The notes under the pieces were generated by a model, which was not told the DNA's origin, made no database searches, and was given only the letters and a program-made list of their open reading frames with translations. Shown piece after piece: positions 1 to 11,290 of a stretch of DNA of 64,000 nucleotides (position 1 is its first letter; each line of letters starts with the position of its first letter). Location of the stretch: NCBI GenBank assembly GCA_021234155.1, contig JAJEKV010000093.1:1534844-1598843 (forward strand). The letters run 5' to 3'. Made by a program: the position numbers and the translations under genes. This stretch comes from Isoetes taiwanensis (taxonomy: Eukaryota; Streptophyta; Lycopodiopsida; Isoetales; Isoetaceae).

Positions 1-332
1 TAGGGTATATTATTATGGATAATAAAGTCTCACGTCTACCTTATCAGTTATATGGCTTTTCGTAATCATGGTGCTAAATTTTTGATAATTAAAATTTGGA
101 TATATTTATATAAATGTCATTTCCTTGTTGTTGCCACGAAAATTTTGGTTTTAAATGATTTCGTTTATACCCATTGTTATTATTATATTAAACCTATTTC
201 CAAGGAATTTCTTGCTTTTTAAAAAATTTGATTTACCTCTACATATTCCATAAATGTATGTACTTTTCTTATCTTATGGTGTAATAATTTTTCCTACTCT
301 AGGTCAATGGTGCCTCTCCAACTCAAGATGGT
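1..332. other. AT-rich upstream flank, no gene seen
   Basis: AT-rich sequence without a convincing open frame. The stretch TTCCTACTCTAGGTCAATGG just before position 310 resembles a 3' splice site leading into the open frame that starts near 333, so it could be the end of an intron, but no upstream exon can be recognised. Confidence 0.3.
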
Positions 333-806
333 ATGCAACATATTAAAAAGAGCAATTTCAATGAAAAACCAACTCCTAGCAAGAATGTTGAAGAAAAACA
401 ATTAGTCCTCCATAATAGGGTGCAATGGAGGAACAAGAAGGTGAGAATCATGCACAAGTGCAACAAGGAAATAGTAGGCCAAGGAGTCATTGTGCTAGCA
501 GATCCTGGTCAAGCTGTTAATGATGAAAGGCTAGGGGAAGACAATATTGGTATTGCAATTTCGATGTTGGAAGACAACTGGAAAGGTAAAGGTTTGGGTG
601 ACAAGGAATGTTTTGGTTATGTCAAGCAATTGGAGGTTCTTTGCATCATGGCATGGCCTATAATTAGTGTTCAATTTGTGGAGGATTATATTTTTCCAGA
701 GCCTGAGGTTGTTGGGGACAATGATTGTCTTGATATTGATCCATTGGCGGTTGGAACTCTAAACCTAGGCAAAAGGGGAGAAGTATCGATTGCGGACATT
801 ATCTAG
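333..806 (+). CDS. DUF8039-like fragment of a plant transposon-type protein
   Basis: Open frame of 157 codons. Residues about 34-115 show the pattern of the plant domain often found in transposase-24 or En/Spm-type proteins (DUF8039-like): a basic start, then IVGQGVIVLADPG, a central LGEDNIGIAI, and a closing AWPI motif corresponding to the conserved AWP of the family. The match is by pattern memory, not a search. The N-terminal 30 residues are polar and Lys/Asn rich. The frame ends at a TAG, and no intact continuation links it to the DUF7869-type frame beginning near 1100, although both lie on the same strand only 300 bases apart. It may be an upstream exon of that gene or a separate element remnant. 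The ATG at 333 is the first in frame, but the true start may lie in an upstream exon. Confidence 0.35.
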   Translation: MQHIKKSNFNEKPTPSKNVEEKQLVLHNRVQWRNKKVRIMHKCNKEIVGQGVIVLADPGQAVNDERLGEDNIGIAISMLEDNWKGKGLGDKECFGYVKQLEVLCIMAWPIISVQFVEDYIFPEPEVVGDNDCLDIDPLAVGTLNLGKRGEVSIADII

Positions 807-1100
807 CAAAAGGGCCAAGTTGATTCTTGACACCAAGCGTGAGACAATGGCAAAGGTTAGGGGCTCGAGTGTTGTTGGAGTGGTTGTATACAATTCTTTA
901 CAATAGAACAATTGGTGGAAGCAAGAGCCACTTTTCAAGAATATCTTTGTTGATGAGAGGAGGACCTACATGTATACAATCTTGAGCATGCACTTTAGGA
1001 TGAAAGAAACCCAAGCAGAAAAAAATACCCTTTGCTAGGCAAATGGATATGTCCAAAAGCATGGCGAGTATCCATGCAATTCAAGTTCTTCATGGCATAA

Positions 1101-2779
1101 TTGGCAAAAAAAAAAAAGCAGGGGAACAGGATTGCTTTACATGGAAATAATGGTTTGTTGAGACCAACAGCTAGGATCTTGGCTGCCAGGGAGATATTTG
1201 AAAAATATATTGATTTCAATCACGAGTCTATGCCACACAAAAAGCGAAGGGATGAAAAGGGAAGAGCAGTTGTTGAGAAAAGGTTATCATCACATTGTAC
1301 TCAAAAGAGTATTTTTGGAAGAAGTGAATTCCCTACTTGAGGTTGGGAATTCATGAATATCCCAACCTAGCTTTAGTAGACTATGGAAGAAGCATTTCAA
1401 TCATGTCACTATAGCAACTTCAAACAACTTTGCAAAGTGCAATTTATGTGCTAAGTTGAAGGAGACAGTCAAAGGGCTAGGATAAGGGAGCATATGAAGG
1501 ACCACATGACTGGCCAACTATCATGTAGATCATGTTATTGGATGTGGAGGACTTTATCTGCATTGGAACCCAATAACTATTTATGTATTATACATGACAA
1601 GATGGACCAGCAAAAGACTTGTCTTCCACAATTCAAGTATATACCAAAGTCATATGGAAGATCATACCCTTTACAGATCTCAATGACTGGGGCAATCTTG
1701 CATGGGAAGACTCAAACCTACTATGGCCATTTTAGTTTGGAGTTGTGGAGTGATGGTCCAGATTTTCATATTGGGAGTATCATGAGGTGTTTGAGAAACT
1801 ATGAAAATGGATACAATGGTCACCTCGGGACCTCTGACTAGCCAGGGCACTACATAGAGCATTGTTAGATGGAAACCCTAACAATATTGAAAAGTTCAGC
1901 AAGGCAAGGTTTAGGAAGCATGGGTGTAATGAACATGTTGGAGCTTCAACTTCACGTGCTAGAGCTCATGATCTACCCAAAAGGTTCCTCTTGCAACTTG
2001 ATAATTGTGCTGGCCAAAATAAGAACAGGTGGATGTTTTCTTTCCTATCCTACTTAACAGCTGTGGGGATATTTGAAAGAGTTAATTTAGGGTTTCTTAT
2101 GCCCGGGCATACCCATGAGGATGTGGATGCATTATTTGGCAAATATAGTTGTATCTTGAAGCAGACAGTCACCAACTTTCCTAGGCTAATGGAAATCTTG
2201 CATGAATGCACTACTCCAAACCCTATAGCTTCTCTCATAGAAGAAGTGTCCGATTGGAAGAGCTTTGTGGATGATTATACATTGGATCTTGAAGGTCATT
2301 CAAGGCCTCTGCAGTTCACTTTTTGGGTGAGAGATGGGATTCCAATCTTCCAATGGAAGATGAGACCTTCAGAGGAGGAGTGGAGAGGAGGGAGGAAATA
2401 TGACGTAGATGAGAATGGCAAGCCGATGATACCTCCCGGGTCAACCAAAAGCTCTAAAACCTACTTGAAGAAGTGAAGCAATTGGGATTGACTAAGGAAG
2501 GAATCCAGGGACTATATAAAGCATTGGCAAACCAATCCGCATGACACCAACCGTGCCTTGGTGGCTTACTGGAAGAAGGTGATTAACCTGTTGGGGGAGA
2601 TAGACACATCCTCGATGAATTGAAAGAAGGGTGATTGCCTAAAACTAGGTGGAAGACCTTAGCAGTGTGCCGAGGATGTTGATGACACCTTGTTAGTAGC
2701 ATTAAGTAAGCAATATGCTCCTCCTCCTTCCGACAAACACTATGTTGGTCCTAAGAACAATAGGCCAAAGTTTCTAGGC
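1101..2779 (+). pseudogene. DUF7869-type gene, N-terminal and central part, split by a retrotransposon
   Basis: Three open stretches in different frames together read as one protein of the DUF7869 family, a family of unknown function widespread in plants and oomycetes. At 1101-1330 is an HGNNG motif region typical of the family N-terminus. Near 1381-1451 LWKKHF is followed by KCNLC, the usual CxxC zinc-binding start. At 1590-1790 is an IIHDKMDQQKT segment with a TGAILHG motif. At 1862-2476 is the DUF7869 core, with LDNCAGQNKNR near 1997 and GHTHEDVDALF near 2105, both strongly conserved, followed by the FTFWVRDG/FQWKM segment. Frame breaks lie near 1340-1480 and 1841-1862, with a stop at 2474. 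The coding-like sequence continues out of frame to 2779 (KNNRPKFLGMD), where the LTR element interrupts it; it resumes at 20846. The D-N-C and H-x-x-x-D pattern suggests an RNase H-like active site, but that is inference. Frameshifts may be real decay or base-call errors. Confidence 0.7.
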
Positions 2780-2784
2780 ATGGA
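2780..2784. repeat. Target-site duplication ATGGA, left copy
   Basis: ATGGA directly precedes the left LTR and is repeated at 20841-20845 directly after the right LTR. Five base pairs is the usual duplication length for Ty3 integrases. Deleting the element plus one ATGGA rejoins the host reading frame (GGC ATG GAT GCT TAT). Confidence 0.9.
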
Positions 2785-3363
2785 TGTTTGGGGTCCAGGT
2801 TCGAACTCCCGGAAGACAGCCCCTCGTGAGGACCCGTGGATCTAATGTGAGAGTCCGGGGACTATGTCACGCTGATTTGCAAGAAGAGAAGAAGAAGAAG
2901 AAAACGGAAACAAATGAGAGGAAAAACGATAAGCTTCCTTGATATCAATGATGAACTTACATGAGCTCTCTAATAGAGAGAAAACTGAAAGGAGACAAGA
3001 CTCAAAACTCATCTAGCCATCATATGCTAGCTCTACTCATATATATAGTACAATGGCCTTGGGCCCAATATAGACACTCCGACCATCTCACTTGCCCGAC
3101 TCCTCGAAGGAGGCCCCGATTTGCAGGAATGTTGGCGGTGCCTCTTTAAATGCCTAGAATCACCGACGCCGACACTCCAGGCGAAGGACGGTCATCACTT
3201 GTCCGAAAGGGCTTGTTGACGGACGCAGCTTTGACCGCTGCGTGGTCTCGCCGCTTGGTCTTCTCACGAGCCTTTGATGGCTGACCCGTATCGGTGAGGA
3301 TCCTTGAGCTTGACCTGGTCCGTCAGATGCATGAATAGTCCCTACCAGAGGCACAGACTAATA
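2785..3363 (-). repeat. 3' LTR of the Athila-like element
   Basis: About 579 bp matching 20256-20840. It begins TGTTTGGGGTCC on the + strand and ends GACTAATA where the partner ends GACTAACA, so the terminal CA reads TA here. AT-rich blocks such as 3000-3080 are identical to the partner, whereas CG-rich blocks differ by small substitutions and indels. Confidence 0.9.
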
Positions 3364-3372
3364 CTCCCCACC
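3364..3372 (-). other. Polypurine tract candidate
   Basis: Read on the element's sense strand, GGTGGGGAG lies directly before the start of the 3' LTR, the expected place for the plus-strand primer. It is short but purine-rich and correctly positioned. Confidence 0.6.
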
Positions 3373-6300
3373 AAACGACACTCGAGTGAAGAAAAGGAGG
3401 AAGGGTTTCGAGGGGGAAGCCATCTGCTCGAAAGTGATCCTCACGGGAGTGAGGACGGCACCATTATGGTACCAAGCTAATGAGATCCCCGGCGTGTTTG
3501 AAGAGCAGGAGGAGTGTTTTGGCCAAGGGCGTGGATCTGCATCAATAAGAAAGCGAGATCGCACCATGTCTTCAAGGGCAATGATACGCCTCAAGAAATG
3601 TACCGACATTCCATGAGGAGACAGTCCGAGGCCAAAGGCACCGACAATCGCATTCGGATTGCAAAGGAAAAATGGGACGCCGCCGATTTAAGGAGCTTAG
3701 CAAAATGCATTTGAGAGCAGCACAAAACCTGCTTGAAGATGGATCAAGGATCGTGTGAGGTGGTGGCATTCTCGCAAGAAGGTGTCAAGACCATGAAGCG
3801 CATCCGCCGGGCCGCTGCCAACCACGATCATTAGCAATATAGATCCAATTCGTGGTGGTATCCGTGAGTGGCACCTTCTTCCCAATGTGAGCGGGCGAAC
3901 AAAACGTGGATCCCACCGAGATCCGTCCGAGATCCGAGGTGGAGTCCATCCGGCATGACCATCCATGACCTTGGTCCAAAAAGGGAGGCCAATCGGAAGT
4001 CAGAACCCGGGCGGGAGGTACGCCTGGGGAAGCATAGGGAGAAGGAACCATGCCCGTGGGGGTTGCCGAAAGCGCCTCCCTGAATTGATCGACAAGATCC
4101 GATCAAGAGCTTGACACCAACCATCCCAAAGAGAAGCGTAGAGTTGAGAGTTGATGAGAGGGCTATCCCATCCCGCGGGGACCGCCTTGCTATCCAACGA
4201 GCTCATAATTGATTATAACCAAATGAGGTGCCGTATATAAATTTGTGCATAGGGAAGATCCTGATGTCCTAGATACTTCCTTATTCTGCAGCGCTCCCGC
4301 TTGCCGAGAGATAAATGATTGGCAAGCTCGTGCATGTACCCCGATGAAGAGTTTGGGTCCGAAAGCAGATCCGCAAGATATGGATTGTTATCCCCAAGCA
4401 CCCATTGCACAAGGGGTCACCAAAGAGTCGGGCGTGGCCCATTTCGGCGTTCCCGTGGTATCACCCGTGATAGAAATCATGAAATATGTAAGCCATGGGC
4501 TGAACAACTCAAGGTGATAAAGTCCGGATCGGGCACAAAGGTATGAGATCAAAGACCACAAGGGCACAAAGACAACCCTTTGTCTTCAATGGAGAGTTCT
4601 CGCCAAATCCAAGAAAATCTCAGCGTTTCCGGGGAATATCCACAGTCCATCCGCCGCATGCCACTTCGAAAGGAAGAGGTGGCGGCGAAAGCAACCATAA
4701 TCGCGATAGCGTGAAGGAACTGAAGTCAACAGCATTCTGTTAAGAATGGCGGTATGGGCGCCAAGTTTTGCTTGAGCCTCATCGCCAGATCAATAGCTTG
4801 TCAGAAGCCGTTGTTCAAGATCACGTATCCGGGTTGTCCCTTTCTAGCAAAGAAGCGGATCGGGTCACGGACCAAGCTTCGAGAAGTGTTGACCGGGAGG
4901 AGGATTTCCCGAAGTATTGAGACGGGCACGGCAATCTCCGGCCATCCAAGATCTTCGCTTCTCGCACCTCCGTAAGCTGATCTTGAAGAGAGGTGAGCCG
5001 AGAGGTCCGTGTAGAAAGCCGAGCCGCCAAGGAGGCAATTTGAGCGTCCCGCTCGTAAGGTTTTGAACTTGAGTGCTGAAATTTTCACAAAGTTCGAGTA
5101 CAAGGCTGAGCTTAGCAATATCTCAAGGCCTTGGTACCTCGTGAGAGCCGCTTTGGACTTGTTGTGCTCCAATAAATTCTGAATTTCTCATTGAGCCGAG
5201 CCCGCTGATCCGCAAGTTGGCTGACTTGATCTTGTGCACTTTTGAGATCCGTATGAGCCCGTAAGAGAGCTTCGCGGCTTGTCTTGAAGTTTGGCCTCCA
5301 AAGTTGCAACTTGGGCAAAGGGCAGCCTTGAAGGTCCCGTGTACCGATCGAGGCTTCTAGTGCCCGCTGAACCCCGCCATAAGAGCCGCCTTGGGATTCT
5401 TGTAACTTGAGAGCAGCAGCTTGAGCATCCTGCTGATACTGATACAACAACTGACGAGGGTGTTGTGGTGGTGGAGCCGGCTGTTGCCTGGTTTGTGATG
5501 TTTGGGAAAGATGGTGTGAACTGGATGGTGTAGCGGAGGAGGAGACAAAGGACATGGGTGTGCGGACTTTGGACATGACCAGGGGAAGAAGGGCGTGAAG
5601 TGCCAGCTCGGTTAGTCAGTGGAAGGGACCGCTGAGTGGAATTATGAGAATTTTGTGGTGTGGGAGGGAAGTAATGACGGATGAGGGCTTGAAAGTGGCC
5701 TCCCACAGAAACTTCAGAAATGGAAGTGGCACCCCGAAGGCGGTCCACTTCTTGGAGAAGACGATAGAACATCATTTGGGGCCAATCTATGTGGTGGTTG
5801 GAGTGTGTAGCAGTGATGACCAGGTTATAGAAAGGCTTTATTGATATGGGTGTTCTTGATAGAATACCCAAGGAACTTGGCGCCACGTAAATTTAACAAA
5901 GGTTTCGTGGAGGCTTGTCGATATTGGTCGACGATGGACATTGGCATGATAAGGAGGTGCACCAAACTCGTGGACATCTAGATCCCGTGATGGCGCACCA
6001 TGATAAACAAGGGGTGTGCAAGGGAATATGAAATACCCTCGTAAATCAAATGTTGAGTCAGCTTAAATGGTGGTGCCATCGATCACGCGGGTGTAGCCAT
6101 GCGCGCCGTTAACGATATTGGCGATGAACTGCCAACCGGTCGATTTGGAGCCTAAGTTCCATTTGAGAGAATTCAGAAAAGCTTTTGTCGCTCAAATGAC
6201 TTTTTATTTGGGCCAACAAGGGCTTCACCTGAAAGTGGGCCAAGAAGGATACGATGCAAAAAGAGCCGGATCCTTGGGAGCAAAGAGTTTGAAGTGTAGA

Positions 6301-6420
6301 AAATCTTGGGGCAGCCATGGTAACGATTTGCGTAAACGAAGAGTGATTCAAAGGCGAGGACGAAAGTCAAGCACGGAGGACAAAGGCGCGGGAAGAACTA
6401 AAAGGTTTTTTTAGGGCTTA
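3364..6420 (-). CDS. Third ORF of the retrotransposon, distal copy (full 3' end), function unknown
   Basis: Lies between integrase and 3' LTR on the same strand as gag-pol, which is the env-like position of Athila elements. It is broken into many frames. One frame opens near 6320 (MAAPRFSTLQ). Near 5770-5880 comes FYNLVITATHSNHHIDW then PQMMFYRLLQEVDR. At 5400-5580 is a Ser/Pro/Gln-rich stretch with QPAPPPQHP, and at 5160-5330 a coiled-coil-like region with SAQDQVSQLADQRARLNE. Further coding-like stretches reach 3364, ending FTRVSFGGEY next to the LTR. I see no signal peptide or convincing transmembrane pair that would make it an envelope protein, and I recognise no known family. Both duplicated units keep the same coding-like order, which supports it being a real gene. 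Its start is uncertain. Confidence 0.5.
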
Positions 6421-7230
6421 ATAACCGGAGGCTTAAGAGGTATGAAGAGGGCGAAACCGAGCCGCTGATGGTGCCAGTGTGTCGAAGATGCCAAGGAGTG
6501 TATTGAGAGGCAAAAATTTGGCTAAGTCCCAAAAAACGAAAGGGAGAAGCAATGAACGGTGAGGATGAGACGCGAAAGAAGGATCGATGTGACAAAGGGC
6601 AAAGGACACACATTAATGTCCGACGGGCTGAAAAGAAGAAATGGCATTCAATGTCAAAACTCGGCGGGATATCATTAAAAGGAATGTGTCGAAGGTACCA
6701 TGGCTAGATATGCGCGGAGAAAAGATTCTCATTTTAGAAACAGCCTTTGCATTGCAAACACGCTATGCGATTTGTGTGATTGGTCCACGCCGACAAGGAG
6801 TTCCTCGGGCCATTGGCTATATAAGACGAACCGAGTAACGAAGGTATCCGATGGCGCCAAAGATGGTCGCCACTGGTTTGAACGAGGGATCGCACTATGC
6901 CCACGAACCGCCGGAGGGATTACCCGCAAGATGAATTGTTCGACCTTCGGCGCCGCCACAATCGCGGGCGTGAGAATGGACGGCCGGGTGTGTGCGATGG
7001 CTGAACATCCCGACCAAGACCAACGGATGGAGGTGGTTCTCGCACCTTCGCCGATCCCGAAAGCGTAACCTCTACCACCTCCTCCTGATCACCTCCGCCT
7101 CCAAACCCGAGTAGAGGGTTTTTCTTCTTAGGACTTAGTAGATAGGGCTCGAGTCCGCTTTTGTATATAGGGCGCGCCCATAGCGAAATAGCTGGGCAGC
7201 GCCACATTTTGTAAAAAAAAAATCCACTAT
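6421..7230 (-). other. Spacer between integrase and third ORF, left unit
   Basis: About 0.8 kb with no recognised domain, repeated at about 13696-14330. It holds short open frames on both strands that are not kept intact between the two units. It may contain the leader or splice acceptor for the third ORF, but no clear signal is visible. Confidence 0.4.
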
Positions 7231-8640
7231 AATATAATATGTCGCTTTTCTAGTCACTTTCTCGTGGTGTTTGCCTCTTGAATCAGACTGCTTGTTGATT
7301 TTCGCTTTAGTGTGATGAAATGTTTTGAGACGAAAACCATTAACCAAGGTAGGTAATGGAGTGCCATCTAACTCGCCAGCTTGGAAAACGCTGGTCTAAC
7401 CACTTGAACAATTTGATAAGGGCCAAGCCAACTAAAACTTGAGTTTACCCTAAAATTTTTGTACCGAATCATAAAGAAGAACCAAATCGCCTTCTTTAAA
7501 TGTTTTGTCTTCTATCGCTTGTCATGTAAAGATTTTTGCAATCGTTGTCCATGAAGAACACTTAATATAAGCATCCCTTCAAGTTCATCCAACTGTTCTA
7601 ATTGATAGACCCTTTCTTTGAGTGCGCCAGGATTATGAGCAAGAGCCGCTGAAAACTGAAGTGTTGGAAGGATGTATTCAAACGGCATGAGAGCTTCCTC
7701 GACCATAAACCAATTTAAAAGGAGTGTGACCCGTAGCAATCTTGAAACAAGTATTGTAGGCCCAAAGAACAAGAGGGAAGTTTTGTCTCCGCCAATCTGT
7801 ATGGGAAGCGCCACAAATTTTCTTGAGAATGGTGACCGAGTTTTGTTGGTGCTTTCTCGCCAAACCATTACCTTTGAGGATAGTAAGGTGTGCTCTTGTG
7901 ATGATGTATCGAGAGATAATCCGTCCGCCCTTGATAGTATGATTGATGAAATGGACACCACGGTCACCGACCAGCCCGGGGGGGGCAATAAATCGCTGTG
8001 ATAATTTGTTGATAGAGGACCCTAGTCGTGCTTGCCGCAGTGTTGTCCGGAAGTGCACAAGCTTCCCATTTGGTAGCGAAGTCGCGAGAACCAGGGACGT
8101 AACCCGCACGGTGTGCCGCCAGAGGATCTATAGGTCCCACAAAGTCCATTCCCCATTTGGTCGGGGGAAGTGGCGCGGGCGACCGGCGCCAAGGGAAGAG
8201 CCGCCACGGGTCAGGGGCGCCCCACCCGCCGGCAAGCGCCACACGTCGCGGGCGTATGGAGCATCTTTGAAGAGCGTGGGCCAATAATAATACCCAGCTA
8301 GAAGGATTTTATGTCGTGGTGTCACCATGAAAATGACCACCACCTAGCCCTTGATGAGCTTCTAACAATATCCGAACTTCATGAGGTAGAACACAACCCG
8401 GCTGATGGTGTCCTTACCCTTTTGTAGAGATGTCCCCGCAACCATGGTGTAGTCACGACCTCTCGAGAAATTGATGGCTTACACGATTGTCGCTTGGCGG
8501 AGAGAGCCGCCTCGCCTTTCGGTGGAAGAGCACCCGTGAGGAGGTACCGCTGAAAATCATGGAACCAATGTGGTGTTGCCGCACTAAAAAGAGCCGAAAG
8601 CATCGTGAAAGGCGCCCGAGACTCCAGCTTGAGGGATCAT
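7231..8640 (-). CDS. Integrase, left unit (frameshifted)
   Basis: Integrase of the element; it would insert the cDNA into chromosomes. Reading right to left: an HHCC zinc-finger remnant near 8290-8400 with a KILLAGYYWP motif; the catalytic core with KWGMDFVGPIDP (first Asp, near 8140-8165), GDRGVHFIN (second Asp, near 7945-7970) and an ESTNK segment carrying the Glu near 7845; then NTCFKIATGHTPFKLVYG at about 7690-7760. The C-terminal part has EGDLVLLYDS, a WLGPYQIV GPY module at 7406-7430 and VNGFRLK near 7330. No chromodomain follows. Several frame breaks occur; the same region recurs at 14330-15720 with breaks at other places, suggesting that many are not inherited. Confidence 0.8.
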
Positions 8641-9060
8641 CCGTGGTGGATGCGTGAAAGATAATCCGGATCTACATGAGATTTGGCCGCCTTATGAACG
8701 ATTTCAAAAGGAGCAAATTCTTGAGAAGAAGGACCCAACGAGCAATGCGCCCGTATGGACTTGTTGATCAAATAGAGGAGTGCTTGGTGGTCCACAAAGA
8801 ACTTGATTTGACTGCCCAAAAGGTAATGACGGAAGCGCTGGACACGTAAAATGAGACCCAAAGCTTCACGCCCGCGGCGAAATAGTTGCGCCAGCCAGAA
8901 TTGAGTTTTCGGGCCGGGCGATTTGATTTGGTTTGTCGCAGCGCATCATATTCTTGAGAAAGAACAGCTCCAATAGCAAACGCCGACATCTACATGAACG
9001 GAAAGGGCTTGTCCCATTGAGGAGGAACAAGAACCGGTGCCCGAGTAAGCAAAAGCTTCA
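8641..9060 (-). CDS. RNase H domain, left unit
   Basis: Ty3-type RNase H, which degrades RNA in the RNA-DNA hybrid during reverse transcription. It shows VSAFAIGAVLSQEYD (conserved DxSxxAIGAVLSQ type), then FFVDHQALLYLINK with the conserved Asp, and ends in HVDPDYLSRI before the integrase. The open frame 8637-8861 is intact; the upstream part is shifted. It directly follows RT, as expected in a polyprotein. Confidence 0.8.
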
Positions 9061-9139
9061 CCGTTGGAGCAAAGATCCTACCGGGAATTCCAAGCCCGTG
9101 GATTCGCACCGTGAGTTTATGAATGGGATCCGCAATGGC

Positions 9140-10075
9140 TGCTAGTCCGGTATGAAGGTGGAGTAATAATTGACCTTACCCAGAAAGAGCGTGTCTCCTT
9201 GATATTGGCTGGTGCTTGAGCCTTGAGCACACAACCCATTTTGGCAGATCTGTGGTGATACCGCCGGTTGACAACATGGCCCAACAACACCGTGAGGTGA
9301 CGAAAAGGTGCATTTCTCGTGATTGAGACTAATGCCTGGACTCATCACATTTCGGAAGACGAAGTTCCAATTTATCCAAATGGTCAGCCATGGAATCAGA
9401 GGGCGAGAAGTCATCTTGAAAAAATTTGCAAGAAGGGATTTTCCTTCATGAAATCATGAAAACCGAGAGCATGATGCGCTGAAACATTGATGGAGAGTTT
9501 GATAATCCAAAAGGAACCACCTTGTAGGCAAAAGTGACTTTACCGGGTGGTGGTGAAAGTAGTCTTGAGTTGATCAGATTCTTTGATTGAGATCCGATTG
9601 TAGCCGAAAACCATCCATGAAGGAGTACATCTCATGTCCACCACCTCTTCCGTAACCTGGTCCCGTGAAGGGAAGTGGAAAATGATCACGCCCGTGGCCT
9701 CATTGAGTTTCCGATAGTCCACACAGACGCCGATCTTACCATTGTGTTTGAGGGCAATGACGATGGGGCTCACCCATTCGTAATGTTTGACCTCATAGAT
9801 CAAACCCGCAGCAAGAAGGAGTTTGTCAATTTCCGCCTTGACGCGATCACGGTAATTAGGGTTGAGCCGGTACTGTCGTTGCTAAACTGGTCGTGCATCA
9901 GATTTGGTAGGAATGGTGAGTTCCCCCAAGCTTTTGTTGATTCCCCGAAGATCTCTGTAACTCCAGGCAAAAATGTGTTTGAATTTTGTGAATTTGACGG
10001 CCCCGGCCTATACGATAAGGAGCCGGAAGATTTGCAAAGAATGCGACAAAGTTGATTGTTGCCCACGCCCACAAT
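9140..10075 (-). CDS. Reverse transcriptase, left unit
   Basis: Ty3-type RT. Motifs in order: YEWVSPIVIALKHNGKIGV, VDYRKLNEATG near 9700-9730, SIKESDQLKTTFTT near 9560, VPFGLSNSPS near 9500, and the catalytic box FFQDDFS near 9410, then GISLNHEKCTF near 9310. The catalytic box has Phe-Gln before the Asp pair instead of Tyr-X, near the FMDDFS of Athila elements; the same DNA recurs in the right unit, so the Gln is probably real. Frame breaks separate the motifs. Confidence 0.85.
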
Positions 10076-10359
10076 CTCGACTTCCTCGAGTCCAATATGG
10101 GTATTACTTCAGATCCCGACAATGTGTGCAGGAGGTTGGAGCATAACCGGATGCGGGCACTTTTGCGTGGTGAAAAAGAGGGGTTGCTCAGTTTCATCCA
10201 GCAGAGGTTGCTTCATGACAGCGTGTACATCAACAGGAGTTGCAGGAGGTTCAAGATCTGAAAAGTGATCAACACGTTGGATTCGATTGCAAGGAGCCAG
10301 GTAAGGGTCAAGCAAAGCAGCCACAGCCTGGTCCTGATCAAGAGTCATTTCTCCCCAAG

Positions 10360-11290
10360 GATCAAAGATATTCGGTAGATGACAGAGGCAGACTCGCAGT
10401 GGAGCCTCCGAACTTAATAAATATTCTCGAGCTTCTTCGTAATCTGTGGTCCGAGAGAGAGGGTTCCGTGATGTTCAACGAAATGATCCCGCCTGCTTGC
10501 AAGTCCATGGTGGCATTGAGATGACCATCGTTGATGACTAATCGGGTCCGTGGCCCAAGAATGGATACTCTTTTGCCCGGCGGAGAAAAGGTCTCGCCGA
10601 CCAACATTTCATAGTCACCGGATCTTCGCCAAATTTTCCAAACTCCAAATTCCATGGGGAAGCGGAGATCACCGATGTTGATGTGAAGAAGAGGTGTGAC
10701 GCCTTGAGGTCGCGCGGATATGGCCATTAGCCAACTTGATGTCATATGGGGCATGAAAGAGTTGTGTGATGCCCATTTGTTTGCGAGTTTATCCGTGATG
10801 AGATTGACCGCGCTACCTCCATCTATTTGAACATGGTTGACTTGCTAATTACCCACCGTGGCATGGACCGTGGGTGTAGAGGTAGCCACAGCCCCAACTA
10901 AAACAGTTGGGAGTGGTAACTCCGTCCTTGAGAGCAGGACAGAAGTTTCAAAATGGTTGCCAAGCTTAAAGGAATTTTGATCTTGGCTAGCTCCTCTGGA
11001 GTTCTAGAGGCACATGAGAAAAAGGATCTGGCTGGTGGTTCCACTGGTGTCAAGTGCATGGAGTCCGCGTGGTAGTGAAGCAGCAACTTTTTGAGTAAGT
11101 CAACCTCGGTGCAGCAATATTGGGATACGCCTTCCCAATGTGGAGGTTGAGATGTGGAAGGTGTATCTTGTCTTTTGTTGAGCTCGGTGGTGGCATGAAC
11201 ATTTGCCAATGTCCGGCCTTCCAAAAAGGAGCTTGCATGAGGTTCAAAATGCTTTGGCTTAACTTTTGGCATGACATGTGGCATGAGCTT
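10360..11290 (-). CDS. Aspartic protease region, left unit
   Basis: Retroviral-type protease and flanking linker. The active-site segment reads HVQIDGGSAVNLITDKL near 10790-10850, so the Asp is followed by Gly-Gly rather than Ser/Thr-Gly. Downstream are FPMEFGVWKI and ILGPRTRLVINDGHLNATM near 10520-10670. It lies between the gag-end linker and RT. The open frame 10362-10754 covers the C-terminal half. Confidence 0.65.

Noticed and set aside
2791-2812. Pol III B-box-like GGTTCGAAC in the LTR as a tRNA gene
   Set aside because: It occurs in both LTRs with no A box or cloverleaf; it is simply LTR sequence.
3386-7068. Several + strand open frames across the retrotransposon (for example 3386-3616, 6118-6414, 6700-7068)
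   Set aside because: They lie opposite coding-like sequence of the element, are not kept intact in the second unit and show no motifs.
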